The notes below the pieces were generated by a model. It had not been told where the DNA came from. It did no database searches and was given only the letters and a program-made list of their open reading frames with translations. The position numbers and the translations under genes are program-made. A DNA stretch of 64,000 nt from Paenibacillus pinisoli (GTDB lineage Bacteria > Bacillota > Bacilli > Paenibacillales > Paenibacillaceae). Of this stretch, positions 28,846 through 37,274 are shown piece after piece (positions within the stretch are counted from its first letter, which is position 1; each line of letters starts with the position of its first letter). Location: assembly GCF_003605435.1 (NCBI RefSeq), contig NZ_QXQB01000001.1, positions 434,001 to 498,000 on the forward strand. The letters run 5' to 3'.

Positions 28846-29067
28846 TTAAATCAATCTCTTTTCGTCTAGGAAGGCTGTCATTCTATAGAAATCGTAGCCG
28901 CCGTTAACTGGCGAAGGAACCATTCCCGCTGCCTTCGCTTTATCTGAAGCTGCTTGTGCCCATTCCGGGATTGTATTAGGCATTACATAGTTTTGTAGGA
29001 CCATCAATTGATATTTAAGTTCAACTATTTCTGCCTCTAGTCGTTCTACTTGATCTTGAACGGACAT
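28846..29067 (-). CDS. Small phage protein of the lysis cassette
   Basis: The 73-residue product begins MSVQDQVERLEAEIVELKYQ with a coiled coil and ends with a helical repeat-like part (IPEWAQAASDKAKAAGMV, NGGYDFYRMTAFLDE). Similar tails follow endolysin genes in Firmicute phages, but I know no assigned function. GGAG lies 8 bases before the ATG at 29065-29067. A palindrome at 29103-29161 separates it from holin. Confidence 0.65.
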   Translation of the reverse strand: MSVQDQVERLEAEIVELKYQLMVLQNYVMPNTIPEWAQAASDKAKAAGMVPSPVNGGYDFYRMTAFLDEKRLI

Positions 29068-29102
29068 AGTTATCGCTCCTTTTCCAAACCCGCTATCCAA
29101 TT

Positions 29103-29161
29103 GAGCCACACCCCAAAAGCTGGACACATGCTATACTAGTCCAGACGAAGGGGTGCGGCTC
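29103..29161. repeat. 59-base imperfect palindrome, possible IS3-family end relic
   Basis: Outer arms GAGCC/GGCTC and CACCCC/GGGGTG (29103-29114 with 29150-29161) enclose inner arms CTGGAC/GTCCAG (29120-29125 with 29139-29144). The inner part CCCCAAAAGCTGGACA resembles terminal repeats of IS3/IS150-type elements, and a TATACT lies in the loop. No transposase is next to it. It may be a solo insertion-sequence end or a structured RNA; the call is tentative. Confidence 0.5.
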
Positions 29162-29190
29162 ATCATGGTCCACGGGTTTTCTTGTGCTTA

Positions 29191-29445
29191 CTATTTATTT
29201 AAGGATTGTTTAATGAGTTGATGAGCCAGAACCGTTGCGCCAGTCACAAGCACGCCTTGAATAGCGCCTTGCAGCACATCGCCGACGATCATAATACCAC
29301 TGGCAATACCGAGTCCGAGCAGCGCCCATGGGATTGTCCAGTCAGAAACCTTCGGCGTGTTCTTCAGCAGCAGGCCGATAATAAAAAGCACCGGCATAAG
29401 CACCAATGCTTCAGACATGATGTATTGGATGATATCGTTCTCCAT
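29191..29445 (-). CDS. Phage holin (Hol44-like)
   Basis: The 84-residue product has two or three hydrophobic segments (ALVLMPVLFIIGLLLKN, WALLGLGIASGIMIVGDVL) separated by the TPKVSDWTIPW turn, and ends AHQLIKQSLNK, the pattern of Hol44-type holins. Holins permeabilise the membrane so that the endolysin reaches the wall. AGGAGG inside the endolysin 3' end is 10 bases from the ATG at 29443-29445 and only 4 from an earlier one. Confidence 0.85.
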   Translation of the reverse strand: MENDIIQYIMSEALVLMPVLFIIGLLLKNTPKVSDWTIPWALLGLGIASGIMIVGDVLQGAIQGVLVTGATVLAHQLIKQSLNK

Positions 29446-29447
29446 AT

Positions 29448-30902
29448 TCATTTCACCTCCTTTCCATTCTCAAGGAGTCCGAGCCTGTCCAGTAAAACGG
29501 CCGCCTGCGCACGCGTGAGCGGTTGATCTGGAGCAAAGCGATCTGCGGCGACGCCGTTTAAGATACCAGCCCTGATCGCCTTAACGACAGACGCTTCCGC
29601 CCAATGGCCCGAGATATCCGTAAAGCCTTCTACCGTCTTAGGAGGCTTCGGCTCCGGAGTAACTGGCGGCTGCGTCGTCCCTGCAGGCGGCGTGTATTTG
29701 TGGCCTTCAAACTGGCAATACGCCTTAACGACAGCCTCGGCGTAAGTCTTCCAATTTTCAATGAGGCGCGCAGCGTCAGCTGGGCTACTGCAAAAGCCGT
29801 ACTCGCTGATTATCGTTGATACATTACCAGTCAGCCGATGCATAAAATAATAATCGTTTGTGCCTGCTTCGTTTTTCCTGCTAAAGACTGGTGTAGATCT
29901 CTTTGGTTGTCCTGCATCGGCAATAGCTTGCATAAGTGCCGTAGCCAGTTTGCCGTCACTATAGATGCTGTGTATCGTCTCAACACCCGCAGCTGTAGAC
30001 GATGATGCGGAATTAACATGATTCGATATGCAATGCTCGGCCCCACTATCCTTGACCAGCGCAGCCCGCGCATTTGAATCCAGTGTGATATCACTGTCCC
30101 GCGTCAACGCCACTTTGATGCCCAACTCTTTGAAACGCTTGTATTGATAGAGCGAGATGTCCAGCACCATATGCTTTTCAACAATCCCGTTCCCACTCGC
30201 CCCCGGGTCCTTACCTCCGTGCCCTGGGTCAATGACAAGCTTCGGTTTTTGATCTCCAATAAGCTTCAATTTTGCCGCCCCCTTGATACATAATGCCGCG
30301 CCGAGTTTGCGGCCATTGCCGCTGTCAGCCGGATAAAGTGTCGTACTACCACCGCCGTCACCGTTAATCGCCACTACGCAACCTAGAGTCTTCATGATTT
30401 CCGCCAACGCCTTCAGAGTGACTTCTGCCCGCGTTCGAACAATGACCAGTTCGTACGGCGATTTCAGGCCGTAGGCGATGCGGATATGCTTGGCATTGTT
30501 AGCCCATATATCCTTGCCGAGTTGATCGCGCTTGATGCCATCGTCCACGACATCCACTCCGCCGGCAAGCAACGGTGGCGATCCCTGCAAGGACCACGTT
30601 ACACCTGCAGGCGGCCTGCCGATGTGCATCGTTTCATCCGACAGCATAAAAAGCGAGTCGCGCGCGATCGTCTTTGGCCCGTCCACTGATACCTGTTTTC
30701 CACCAACGACGTTCCGCCCTAACGGCACGCCTCCAATCTTGTATTCTGCATAAGGTAGATTCCCGGCCACATCCGCCCCGGTAGCCACCGCGAGCTGATT
30801 GATAGTCATCTTAGCTCCAAAGGCGGCGTAGATGTCATCAACTCGCGAGTCGGCCTCGCAAACATCACAGGTAACACCGTTGATTTTTATTCGCTGGATC
30901 AT
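29448..30902 (-). CDS. Endolysin: NAGPA-like domain, Amidase_3 and SLH domain
   Basis: This 484-residue protein has three parts. Residues 1-205 resemble phosphodiester glycosidase (NAGPA) domains, with VVAINGDGGGSTTLYPAD near residue 180. Residues 213-395 are an N-acetylmuramoyl-L-alanine amidase_3 domain with the zinc motif VIDPGHGGKDPGASG, the second His in ISNHVNSA and the Glu in IISEYGFC. After a proline-rich linker, residues 430-478 form one SLH domain (FTDISGHWAEASVVKAIRAG). The SLH domain should bind pyruvylated wall polymer, fitting a Paenibacillus host. It overlaps XhlA by 4 bases. Confidence 0.9.
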   Translation of the reverse strand: MIQRIKINGVTCDVCEADSRVDDIYAAFGAKMTINQLAVATGADVAGNLPYAEYKIGGVPLGRNVVGGKQVSVDGPKTIARDSLFMLSDETMHIGRPPAGVTWSLQGSPPLLAGGVDVVDDGIKRDQLGKDIWANNAKHIRIAYGLKSPYELVIVRTRAEVTLKALAEIMKTLGCVVAINGDGGGSTTLYPADSGNGRKLGAALCIKGAAKLKLIGDQKPKLVIDPGHGGKDPGASGNGIVEKHMVLDISLYQYKRFKELGIKVALTRDSDITLDSNARAALVKDSGAEHCISNHVNSASSSTAAGVETIHSIYSDGKLATALMQAIADAGQPKRSTPVFSRKNEAGTNDYYFMHRLTGNVSTIISEYGFCSSPADAARLIENWKTYAEAVVKAYCQFEGHKYTPPAGTTQPPVTPEPKPPKTVEGFTDISGHWAEASVVKAIRAGILNGVAADRFAPDQPLTRAQAAVLLDRLGLLENGKEVK

Positions 30903-31150
30903 GGCTTAAGACCACCGCCAATGATAAAGGCGACCACGGCTACAAGCACCGCCCCGACCATTGTCCGCCATATCCATTTTTGGTTGTCTTCGATTTTGTC
31001 GATACGCTTATGAGCTGAACTGGCAGAAGCGCGGGCTTCAACAGCCATTTCATTCGCCGTAATTGCTCGATCGAGTTTGCCGTCCATGCCGTCAACCTTC
31101 GTTTCGACTCGCGTCATGCGCTGCAACATTTCATTTTGCATGTCTGGCAT
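30899..31150 (-). CDS. xhlA: XhlA-type hemolysin/holin accessory protein
   Basis: The 83-residue product has an N-terminal coiled coil (MLQRMTRVETKVDGMDGKL) and one C-terminal membrane segment (MVGAVLVAVVAFIIGGG), the architecture of PBSX XhlA, which works with the holin in lysis. Its stop overlaps the endolysin start as ATGA. Confidence 0.88.
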   Translation of the reverse strand: MPDMQNEMLQRMTRVETKVDGMDGKLDRAITANEMAVEARASASSAHKRIDKIEDNQKWIWRTMVGAVLVAVVAFIIGGGLKP

Positions 31151-31174
31151 CTTATCGTCCCTTTCCCAATAAAA

Positions 31175-31197
31175 TAGGCCCCGCCTATGCGGAGCCT
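31175..31197 (-). terminator. Terminator after xkdX
   Basis: Arms 31176-31184 and 31189-31197 pair over nine positions (one U-G) with a 4-base loop, followed on the minus strand by ATTTTATT. It ends the structural transcript before the lysis genes and overlaps the xkdX stop. Confidence 0.8.
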
Positions 31198-31328
31198 TAA
31201 AAATCTTGATCTGTAATCACTTTGTATTGCTCAGGTGTTATTGCTTTGTAGGTAACATATTGCCGTAATTGCGAGTCTGTTGCCCAGCCCTTTTGATAGT
31301 AAAATTGGATACGCTCAAAATCACTCAT
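31197..31328 (-). CDS. xkdX: XkdX family protein
   Basis: The 43-residue product MSDFERIQFYYQKGWATDSQ continuing to LRQYVTYKAITPEQYKVIT is a clear XkdX protein, a short phage protein of unknown role always found between fibre and lysis genes. The ATG at 31326-31328 overlaps the upstream stop by 8 bases. Confidence 0.85.
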   Translation of the reverse strand: MSDFERIQFYYQKGWATDSQLRQYVTYKAITPEQYKVITDQDF

Positions 31329-31803
31329 TATCAACCGCACCTCCTTCCAGCGCTAAAAGCCGCAATTCCATCTGCACCATTTGCGCACCTAGCATGGCAT
31401 TAATAGCTTTTAACTCAAGCGCCTCCAGCTCTTGTTGTACCAATTGCGCACCCATTAAATCGATATCCATTAGCGGATTCGGCTGCTGGCCAATCTCTGC
31501 TGGATCAACTCCGGGATAGTTGGAGCTAATATACACGTAAGAGATTGGCCTGTCATCTAGCAAGGTGGCAACGCCTGCTCGCGTTTCAATTAAGAATTCT
31601 TCACCAGCAGCGAGCTGGAAAGAAACCTTTACTCCGGATAACTCTGCAGGCTGGCCAAGGTAATCAAAAAGAGCAGCTCTCACTCCTCCGTCTACAAGCT
31701 CGGCCCGAATGTGGTAACGCATTGAATGATGGACCCATTCTCCCGGGTTACGTTCGATCATCACTTGTCCGTTTTCTTCTATGCGGGTGTTTTTTGGCAG
31801 CAT
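31321..31803 (-). CDS. Putative tail-fibre-associated protein
   Basis: The 160-residue product has a beta-rich N-terminal half (residues 1-100) and a C-terminal half with a repeated pattern (MGAQLVQQELEALELKAINA, then MLGAQMVQMELRLLALEGG) that looks like a trimeric coiled coil. Position between the fibre genes and xkdX suggests a fibre or chaperone role. GACAGGAG precedes the ATG. No family recognised. Confidence 0.6.
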   Translation of the reverse strand: MLPKNTRIEENGQVMIERNPGEWVHHSMRYHIRAELVDGGVRAALFDYLGQPAELSGVKVSFQLAAGEEFLIETRAGVATLLDDRPISYVYISSNYPGVDPAEIGQQPNPLMDIDLMGAQLVQQELEALELKAINAMLGAQMVQMELRLLALEGGAVDNE

Positions 31804-31817
31804 TTTATCACTCCTGT

Positions 31818-32213
31818 CTAATCCATAAACTCAACGTAGTCTACTGCGGATGTTATGTTTGCTTGTTGCGTGGTTAATTTTTGTCGTGCCTCTATTCGAA
31901 AAGAGCTTTCGAAGTCGGTAGGTACTTTAATATCTACCCTCTGGTTAAAAGCAGAAGCAGAGTACGTGACCATAATCATACGACTCAAATTAGAGTCTGC
32001 TGTACCGCCGATATGAATGTCGTGCCAAGCCCCGCCGTCTACACTAACTCGAACATCAGTATAGCGAACTCCCCCTATTTGTCCGTCTTTGACCGCAATA
32101 ACCGTAATCCTGTCAATACGTCCCTTAATGCCTGTAACTTCTCCAGCAACAACCCATTGATTTGGGTTGACGTTAAGGTGAGTTGTTTCAATGCCTCGCA
32201 GAATCTGTGGCAT
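31818..32213 (-). CDS. Putative tail fibre or receptor-binding component
   Basis: The 131-residue product is rich in beta-strand patterns (WVVAGEVTGIKGRIDRITVI, VRVSVDGGAWHDIHIGG) and lacks catalytic motifs. It starts 14 bases after the fibre gene with GGGGGATG upstream. Its location in the fibre cluster suggests a host-binding part; this is inference. Confidence 0.55.
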   Translation of the reverse strand: MPQILRGIETTHLNVNPNQWVVAGEVTGIKGRIDRITVIAVKDGQIGGVRYTDVRVSVDGGAWHDIHIGGTADSNLSRMIMVTYSASAFNQRVDIKVPTDFESSFRIEARQKLTTQQANITSAVDYVEFMD

Positions 32214-32227
32214 ACGTTACATCCCCC

Positions 32228-32920
32228 TTAAACCAGCGCATAGTCAGCAGAGCCTTGCATCTGAGTAGCTGCTACTGTTGACATGATTTCGATTTTAAGG
32301 GACTTAAACTCAATGTCAGTAAAATAATCAAGAGAGTAGGCTGCGGAGTAGGCAGTTGTACCGCTTGCGTGAGGATAGCCACGTCCGTTATGCGCTTGCC
32401 CTGATTCTGTTGCAAGTGAGGATTCTACTCCGTCCACTCTTAGCCGGACGCGATAATTATTGTTAGTCTGCGTGCCTGTCACGACTAAACGGCTCAGCCT
32501 ACCAGCGCTCGATATATCAATCAATGTGTAATACGTGTTAGCTACGGGATTGTTGATGTTTATATCTGCTAATCTGACGTTTGGCGTTATGAGTCCCCCG
32601 CCGCCTGAGCGGCTCCATTCCGGCCATACAACGTTGCCGCGGCGAGCCCTTGTCCAAGTACCCTTACCTTGGTCACTATAAAATATCTGCAAAATGTAAT
32701 AGTCGTCGCGCCTTACAACGCGATAATAGCCGCTTGGCTGAGGGCTGTTTGTGGCCCCCTCAGTCACATAGTACCAACCAGGGGTCAGCTCGTTGTTCAT
32801 GTTGACCCCCGTCTTAACGACTAATAATCCGGATGATGCTAAATTATTAATCTCTTGACCAAGCTGGTTCATGTCTGTTGGGCCGACTGTATCGCCCATC
32901 TTCCAGTCCGTTTTTGCCAA
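32228..32920 (-). CDS. Tail fibre protein with pyocin-knob-like region
   Basis: The 230-residue product contains a segment (about residues 40-105: ELTPGWYYVTEG, GYYRVVRRDDYYILQIFYSD, WTRARRGNVVWPEW) typical of pyocin-knob domains found in phage fibres, and a beta-rich C-terminal domain likely for trimerisation or binding. The start is TTG with AGGAGG 9 bases upstream. Confidence 0.75.
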   Translation of the reverse strand: MAKTDWKMGDTVGPTDMNQLGQEINNLASSGLLVVKTGVNMNNELTPGWYYVTEGATNSPQPSGYYRVVRRDDYYILQIFYSDQGKGTWTRARRGNVVWPEWSRSGGGGLITPNVRLADININNPVANTYYTLIDISSAGRLSRLVVTGTQTNNNYRVRLRVDGVESSLATESGQAHNGRGYPHASGTTAYSAAYSLDYFTDIEFKSLKIEIMSTVAATQMQGSADYALV

Positions 32921-32924
32921 GTCA

Positions 32925-33206
32925 CTAAACCTCCTTTACCGTTATGGTCTGGAGCATCATAAGGTCTGCCACAACGGGCACGTTTACTGGTCTGCTCGTT
33001 AAGACCTTATTCGACATATCCTTTAGCTCTATCATTGTAATGAGCGATACTTCCGCTGCTGGCACGATGTAGTTTAGCGCCATGACATTGTCCGTCACTG
33101 CTTTAACAACAAAGTCAGTAATGACAAATGAACCATTGATGACCACTTTGTCGACTCTACTATTAACATGTTGCGCAATACTATTAAGTAGATCGGAATC
33201 GATCAT
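32925..33206 (-). CDS. Small tail/fibre protein
   Basis: The 93-residue product (MIDSDLLNSIAQHVNSRVDK) has a helical start and beta-rich body (ALNYIVPAAEVSLITMIELK). It begins ATGA-overlapped with the XkdU-like stop, with GGAGGTG upstream. Phages of this type place a fibre-base gene here; I do not recognise a family. Confidence 0.6.
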   Translation of the reverse strand: MIDSDLLNSIAQHVNSRVDKVVINGSFVITDFVVKAVTDNVMALNYIVPAAEVSLITMIELKDMSNKVLTSRPVNVPVVADLMMLQTITVKEV

Positions 33207-33787
33207 GTTACTGGCACCTCCACACCCAGGGTCATAAACGGCTTTTCGCCAAGCTTCCAAGATCCGTCCAGCTTATAATTTCGAGTTATGACTTGTCTGC
33301 TTAGATACTCTTTCAGACCAATATCATCATCCAAAGCGGTATTCTGTTGATAGAGCAAGTTGGCCGGCTTAATCGTCTCAACCGTATGCAACACTTCGCG
33401 AAAAACACTAGCGTTGTCCAGGTTGGTCGTAACCGTAAGTACAAAAGCTTGCGGGTCGACTGATACGATCGTCATGCCGCTTCCTACCAACATATCTAAC
33501 TGCTGCTGCAGGTAGCGGACTGTAAACGGCGGCTTGGTTTGATAGCGGTTAAGAATGCGACGGCGCCTGAATTCTAGTGTTTCAGTCGGATCTGCTTGAA
33601 TTTCCAACATCAGCTCTCGCCGGCGAATAGCCTGATGCCCTGCTGACAGGACAAATTGGTCATTAAAAAGCTGGTCCACCGCATTTTGCAGTAGATCCAG
33701 CTCAATACTTTCCGTGTGACCCAACCGTAAAAAATCTTCGACGACGTTATAAAAATCAGGCAGATGACTTAATATACGATCAGCCAT
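33203..33787 (-). CDS. xkdU: Baseplate protein, XkdU/YmfQ family (DUF2313)
   Basis: The 194-residue product begins MADRILSHLPDFYNVVEDF and has RRRRILNRYQTKPPFTVRYL-like and LLVGSGMTIVSV-like segments typical of YmfQ/DUF2313 baseplate proteins. It overlaps the baseplate J gene by 8 bases, the standard order. Confidence 0.87.
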   Translation of the reverse strand: MADRILSHLPDFYNVVEDFLRLGHTESIELDLLQNAVDQLFNDQFVLSAGHQAIRRRELMLEIQADPTETLEFRRRRILNRYQTKPPFTVRYLQQQLDMLVGSGMTIVSVDPQAFVLTVTTNLDNASVFREVLHTVETIKPANLLYQQNTALDDDIGLKEYLSRQVITRNYKLDGSWKLGEKPFMTLGVEVPVT

Positions 33788-34859
33788 TAATGATCACCGC
33801 CCCCATCACAGGTACTTCATCGACGCCAAGGATCAGGTTAGATGCTGAGCCATTTATCTGTGTCCCTTCAACATCCTCCACTCCTGCAACTGTAAGCATC
33901 CGTGCATCAATTTGCGCGGTCCGAACAATGAGTTGTTGCTGATTAGCCCAATCGTGCCTCAGCTCCAATAAATATCCGGATATAACCGCAGCGATCTCTG
34001 GCTGTACTTGACCTGGAGTTACTCCACTGGCTAGTGTCAATGTGGTTTTAATGTTAATGGTTTGCCCTGCCACGCCGACAACGGTCACTACATGCCCGAT
34101 AGGCGCTTGACCCACCCCTTGCCCGCTATTAACCGTCGGGTCCATGTAAGTCTGGACTTCCGAAACCAATGCCGAGGATGGCGGCTGCCAGTCCGCTGCT
34201 ATCAATGTGCATTTGACCGTCCCCCCGCCCTGCCATGCAGGATAGATCTTGACGGCGCCGACGCCGGAGATCGCATTTATCTTTTGCTTGTAGTCGGCGA
34301 CATTGCCACCAAACGGCGGTTCATTAACCGCTGTATAAAATCGTTGGCGCAACGCTTCATCCGCCTCCGCGTCTTCCCCTGGAACCAAAACATCCGAAAG
34401 CACTGCTCTCGCTAGTCCATCCACATAATCGATCGGCAGCATTGCACCATACTGTTCATTGCCAACTGTACCCACGGTTTCGCATCTCATTTGATACGTG
34501 CCCATACTGATCCGCTGCCTCACGACATAAGTCAAACCACCAACCGCAAAGCGGCTGCTAATAGGAACATCCATCAACGCATTGCTCGCATTGTAGAACT
34601 GTCCACGACGGACAGCAGCCGTGGCCGGATTACGGTTAACACCAAACTCGGAGGTTCTGCGGCTCAAGTATTCTCCGCTGGCCGTATCCACAAAGGACAG
34701 ATTATAATTAACATCCAAATCGATATACATCTGGGCCAGCTCTACCGCTGCCGGCGCGCACGCCTCGTAAATCACGCTACCCTGACGCTTATCGATATCC
34801 TCCGGCACTCTGGCCAACATACGCTGCAAAATAAAATCGAATGTCATATGCTCATACAA
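33780..34859 (-). CDS. xkdT: Baseplate J-like protein (XkdT)
   Basis: Gp47/JayE-type baseplate wedge component of 359 residues: N-terminal FILQRMLARVPEDIDKRQGS and YIDLDVNYNLSFVDTASGEY, then EDAEADEALRQRFYTAVNEP and FGGNVADYKQKINAISGVGA are diagnostic. It starts at a TTG with GGAGG 9 bases upstream, overlapping the XkdS-like gene by 8 bases. Confidence 0.93.
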   Translation of the reverse strand: MYEHMTFDFILQRMLARVPEDIDKRQGSVIYEACAPAAVELAQMYIDLDVNYNLSFVDTASGEYLSRRTSEFGVNRNPATAAVRRGQFYNASNALMDVPISSRFAVGGLTYVVRQRISMGTYQMRCETVGTVGNEQYGAMLPIDYVDGLARAVLSDVLVPGEDAEADEALRQRFYTAVNEPPFGGNVADYKQKINAISGVGAVKIYPAWQGGGTVKCTLIAADWQPPSSALVSEVQTYMDPTVNSGQGVGQAPIGHVVTVVGVAGQTINIKTTLTLASGVTPGQVQPEIAAVISGYLLELRHDWANQQQLIVRTAQIDARMLTVAGVEDVEGTQINGSASNLILGVDEVPVMGAVIING

Positions 34860-35256
34860 CAGTGCTCACCTCCTGCTCGAAGCTGCCAAAGGCAGTATGA
34901 ACCACGAAGCGGATCATAATTTGTTCTCCAGCCACCTCTGTAGTAATCTGATCGATCCGGTCGATGCGATCATCTGTCATAAGCGCTTCTTCAATTAATC
35001 GTTTTGCCTCTGATTCCGCAAAAATTGGGTTGCTGCCCAGGAGCAACGGCAACTCATGGCCGTAATCAAAATCATAGATATCGTGGTTGAAGCGTACCGT
35101 CTGAAGCGCTTTGAATACGGCTTGCTTGACGGCATCAAGACCATAAATACGGCCAGTAATTTTACCTTTGTCTAAATCAAGCTGCCAAGTCAAAGATGGC
35201 TGTGGATGATCATCCAAAGGACGGTCCAGCAAGGCTGGATCCAGTTCAGGTATCAT
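34852..35256 (-). CDS. xkdS: Baseplate protein XkdS-like (DUF2634)
   Basis: The 134 residues contain WQLDLDKGKITGRIYGLDAV, then FNHDIYDFDYGHELPLLLG and EALMTDDRIDRI, the pattern of gp25-like DUF2634 proteins of the baseplate wedge. It overlaps its neighbours on both sides. Confidence 0.88.
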   Translation of the reverse strand: MIPELDPALLDRPLDDHPQPSLTWQLDLDKGKITGRIYGLDAVKQAVFKALQTVRFNHDIYDFDYGHELPLLLGSNPIFAESEAKRLIEEALMTDDRIDRIDQITTEVAGEQIMIRFVVHTAFGSFEQEVSTVV

Positions 35257-35626
35257 TGCCGCTCACCATCCTATCCAAAATGAGATACTGCTGCCCGCCT
35301 TGCACACGAAGCAGCACCACCTTATCGCCTTTCTTCAATCCGCGACGTATGACAACCGGCTCCTCCGGTAGAGCAGCTGACGTTGTCTTTGTAGCCGGCC
35401 CACTGTCACTCGTGTCCGTGTATTGATGGGTGTGGTACAGCGGCAACTCCAACCGGGTCAACGACTCAGGCACAATCAAAAAATCCGCAGGGAGGGAAAA
35501 ACGTTGGTCCACGTTTACCTCCAGCGGATTATCATCAGTTATTAAGCCAAACATCACAGCGGCCGGGCTCGTCGCATCCACCGCACCAGCTGCAGCTTGT
35601 TTGATTAGGCTAAGTAAATCTGCCAT
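35246..35626 (-). CDS. xkdR: Baseplate protein XkdR-like (DUF2577)
   Basis: The 126 residues end with a small beta-barrel region (RRGLKKGDKVVLLRVQGGQQ) and match DUF2577 proteins that sit between XkdQ and XkdS. The start overlaps the upstream stop as TAATG. Confidence 0.83.
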   Translation of the reverse strand: MADLLSLIKQAAAGAVDATSPAAVMFGLITDDNPLEVNVDQRFSLPADFLIVPESLTRLELPLYHTHQYTDTSDSGPATKTTSAALPEEPVVIRRGLKKGDKVVLLRVQGGQQYLILDRMVSGNDT

Positions 35627-36597
35627 TACACCACCCTCATATCCAATGTCATCGAATGTTCGGAGCCGTCAAAGTTATGGGTACACTCGTCAACGAGTAA
35701 TGCCTGGTCAACACTGTATTCGGATATCCGGATTCTTATGCGCATGCCGGCGCGGACCCGAGTATCTCCCAAGGCACTAATCTTAAGCGATTTGGTCTCC
35801 CGGTTTTTGATTAGGGACAATGAGTTAAGCAGCTCCTTGATCTGTGCCTCGTTCGCATCCTCTTCAACGCTCTGATAAAGCTGCAGCACGCCCCAACGCT
35901 TTATATTGACTGTATCTTGCGACATAAAAATGTCGCGTTTACCAGTCTTTTTGTTTGACCTGTACAGCTTTATGCGGTTGTAGGTATCGCTGTCAATCGA
36001 TGTCTTTACGCTGTAGTCCGTCATTAAGCTCCCATCGCCGATGTAAAAATCCAATTGCCTGTCATCGATGAGACGCAAGCAAAGAGACCCAAAATCATCG
36101 TATAGACAATAGTCCTTTCCGGTGTTCGCATAGGTAATCGTAATTGCCTTGCAGATGATATCAATTAGCTTTTGACCATCTTCGCTCATCGTCTTGATCT
36201 TATACCCAGTATCATCTACCGTACCGAGCTTGATTTCAAAGTCCTTAGCGATTCGACGCAGGACATCGGCGGCGGTTACGCCTTTGAATACATAAGTATC
36301 CGAGTTCATCAGGTAGCGCGTCTGGTCATATGCTGTGATTTTTACTGCCTCGTCGCGGCCGCCGTCTATGCTGAAGATGTAGCCGTGAAAAAGATTCGTT
36401 TTTCCAACACGCAAACGGACAACATCGCCATTGCTGTAGGCGAAATCCTTCAGCTGATACAGCGGGGCTCCTTTGATAAGTGTGAAGCTGATGCTCCCCG
36501 CCTTACCAATCCGCGACGTCTTCCAGGACATACCCTCCACAATCTCGGAGATATCCCATTCAGCACCCTGCTTATTGATGATCTTAACATCCATCAT
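35626..36597 (-). CDS. xkdQ: Baseplate hub protein XkdQ-like
   Basis: The 323-residue product resembles phage late control D/gp27-type hub proteins of the XkdQ/YqbQ family: GSISFTLIKGAPLYQLKDF, VRLRVGKTNLFHGYIFSIDG and YDQTRYLMNSDTYVFKGVTA are characteristic. It overlaps the LysM gene stop. Confidence 0.88.
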   Translation of the reverse strand: MMDVKIINKQGAEWDISEIVEGMSWKTSRIGKAGSISFTLIKGAPLYQLKDFAYSNGDVVRLRVGKTNLFHGYIFSIDGGRDEAVKITAYDQTRYLMNSDTYVFKGVTAADVLRRIAKDFEIKLGTVDDTGYKIKTMSEDGQKLIDIICKAITITYANTGKDYCLYDDFGSLCLRLIDDRQLDFYIGDGSLMTDYSVKTSIDSDTYNRIKLYRSNKKTGKRDIFMSQDTVNIKRWGVLQLYQSVEEDANEAQIKELLNSLSLIKNRETKSLKISALGDTRVRAGMRIRIRISEYSVDQALLVDECTHNFDGSEHSMTLDMRVV

Positions 36598-37262
36598 GGC
36601 AGCTTCAGCACCTTTCCTGCAGCAAGACGCTTCAAGTCAGCGTCTTTGATACCATTTAGCGTCTGGATTTCCTTCCAGCGATCGCCATTGCCGAGTTGTT
36701 TTTGTGCAACCTTCCAAAGCGAGTCGCCGGCAACCATTGTGTACGTCTTTGGCTGCTGCTTATCATTAGGGCGGGGCTTGGTGGTCGAAGCTTTCTGAGC
36801 AGTTCCGCTTCCGGTTGGTGCTTTTTGCACGATCTTACGCGCAGCATAAAAGACATACTTCTTTAATTTGATGTTATATTCGATATCCCCGCCGCTGCCG
36901 GCAACCTCGCGCCAGTCAAATGATTCGATTGAAGCTGGTGTATTAATGTCAAAGCTATCACTGGTCATAATAAATCGGATCGGCCTCTTTTGGTTGAGCC
37001 AAAATTCGATCATCTCAATGTAAAAGTCAGGCGGATACAACTCGGAGACCGTCACAAACGGATAATGGCGAGCGGGAAAAATACCACTGAAGCTATATTC
37101 TGATAGCCTCCGCTCTTTTATGACGTTGATTTCCCCCAAGCCAGCAACGTTGTAGGTCTTGCCTTGTCCAGACTCCCCAACGTCAATTGCCGAGGGGTTG
37201 ACTGGTATCGGCAGCCTGCTAGTCTTGTTGTTAAAGCTCAGCTCAATACCATATATTTTCAT
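36594..37262 (-). CDS. xkdP: LysM-domain tail protein XkdP-like
   Basis: The 222 residues have an N-terminal tail domain and a C-terminal LysM domain (YTMVAGDSLWKVAQKQLGNG ... AAGKVLKLP). In phages such proteins act at the tail tip or tape measure/hub junction. GAGGTGG precedes the ATG and the tape measure stop is 12 bases upstream. Confidence 0.88.
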   Translation of the reverse strand: MKIYGIELSFNNKTSRLPIPVNPSAIDVGESGQGKTYNVAGLGEINVIKERRLSEYSFSGIFPARHYPFVTVSELYPPDFYIEMIEFWLNQKRPIRFIMTSDSFDINTPASIESFDWREVAGSGGDIEYNIKLKKYVFYAARKIVQKAPTGSGTAQKASTTKPRPNDKQQPKTYTMVAGDSLWKVAQKQLGNGDRWKEIQTLNGIKDADLKRLAAGKVLKLP

Positions 37263-37274
37263 CGCTCTCCACCT

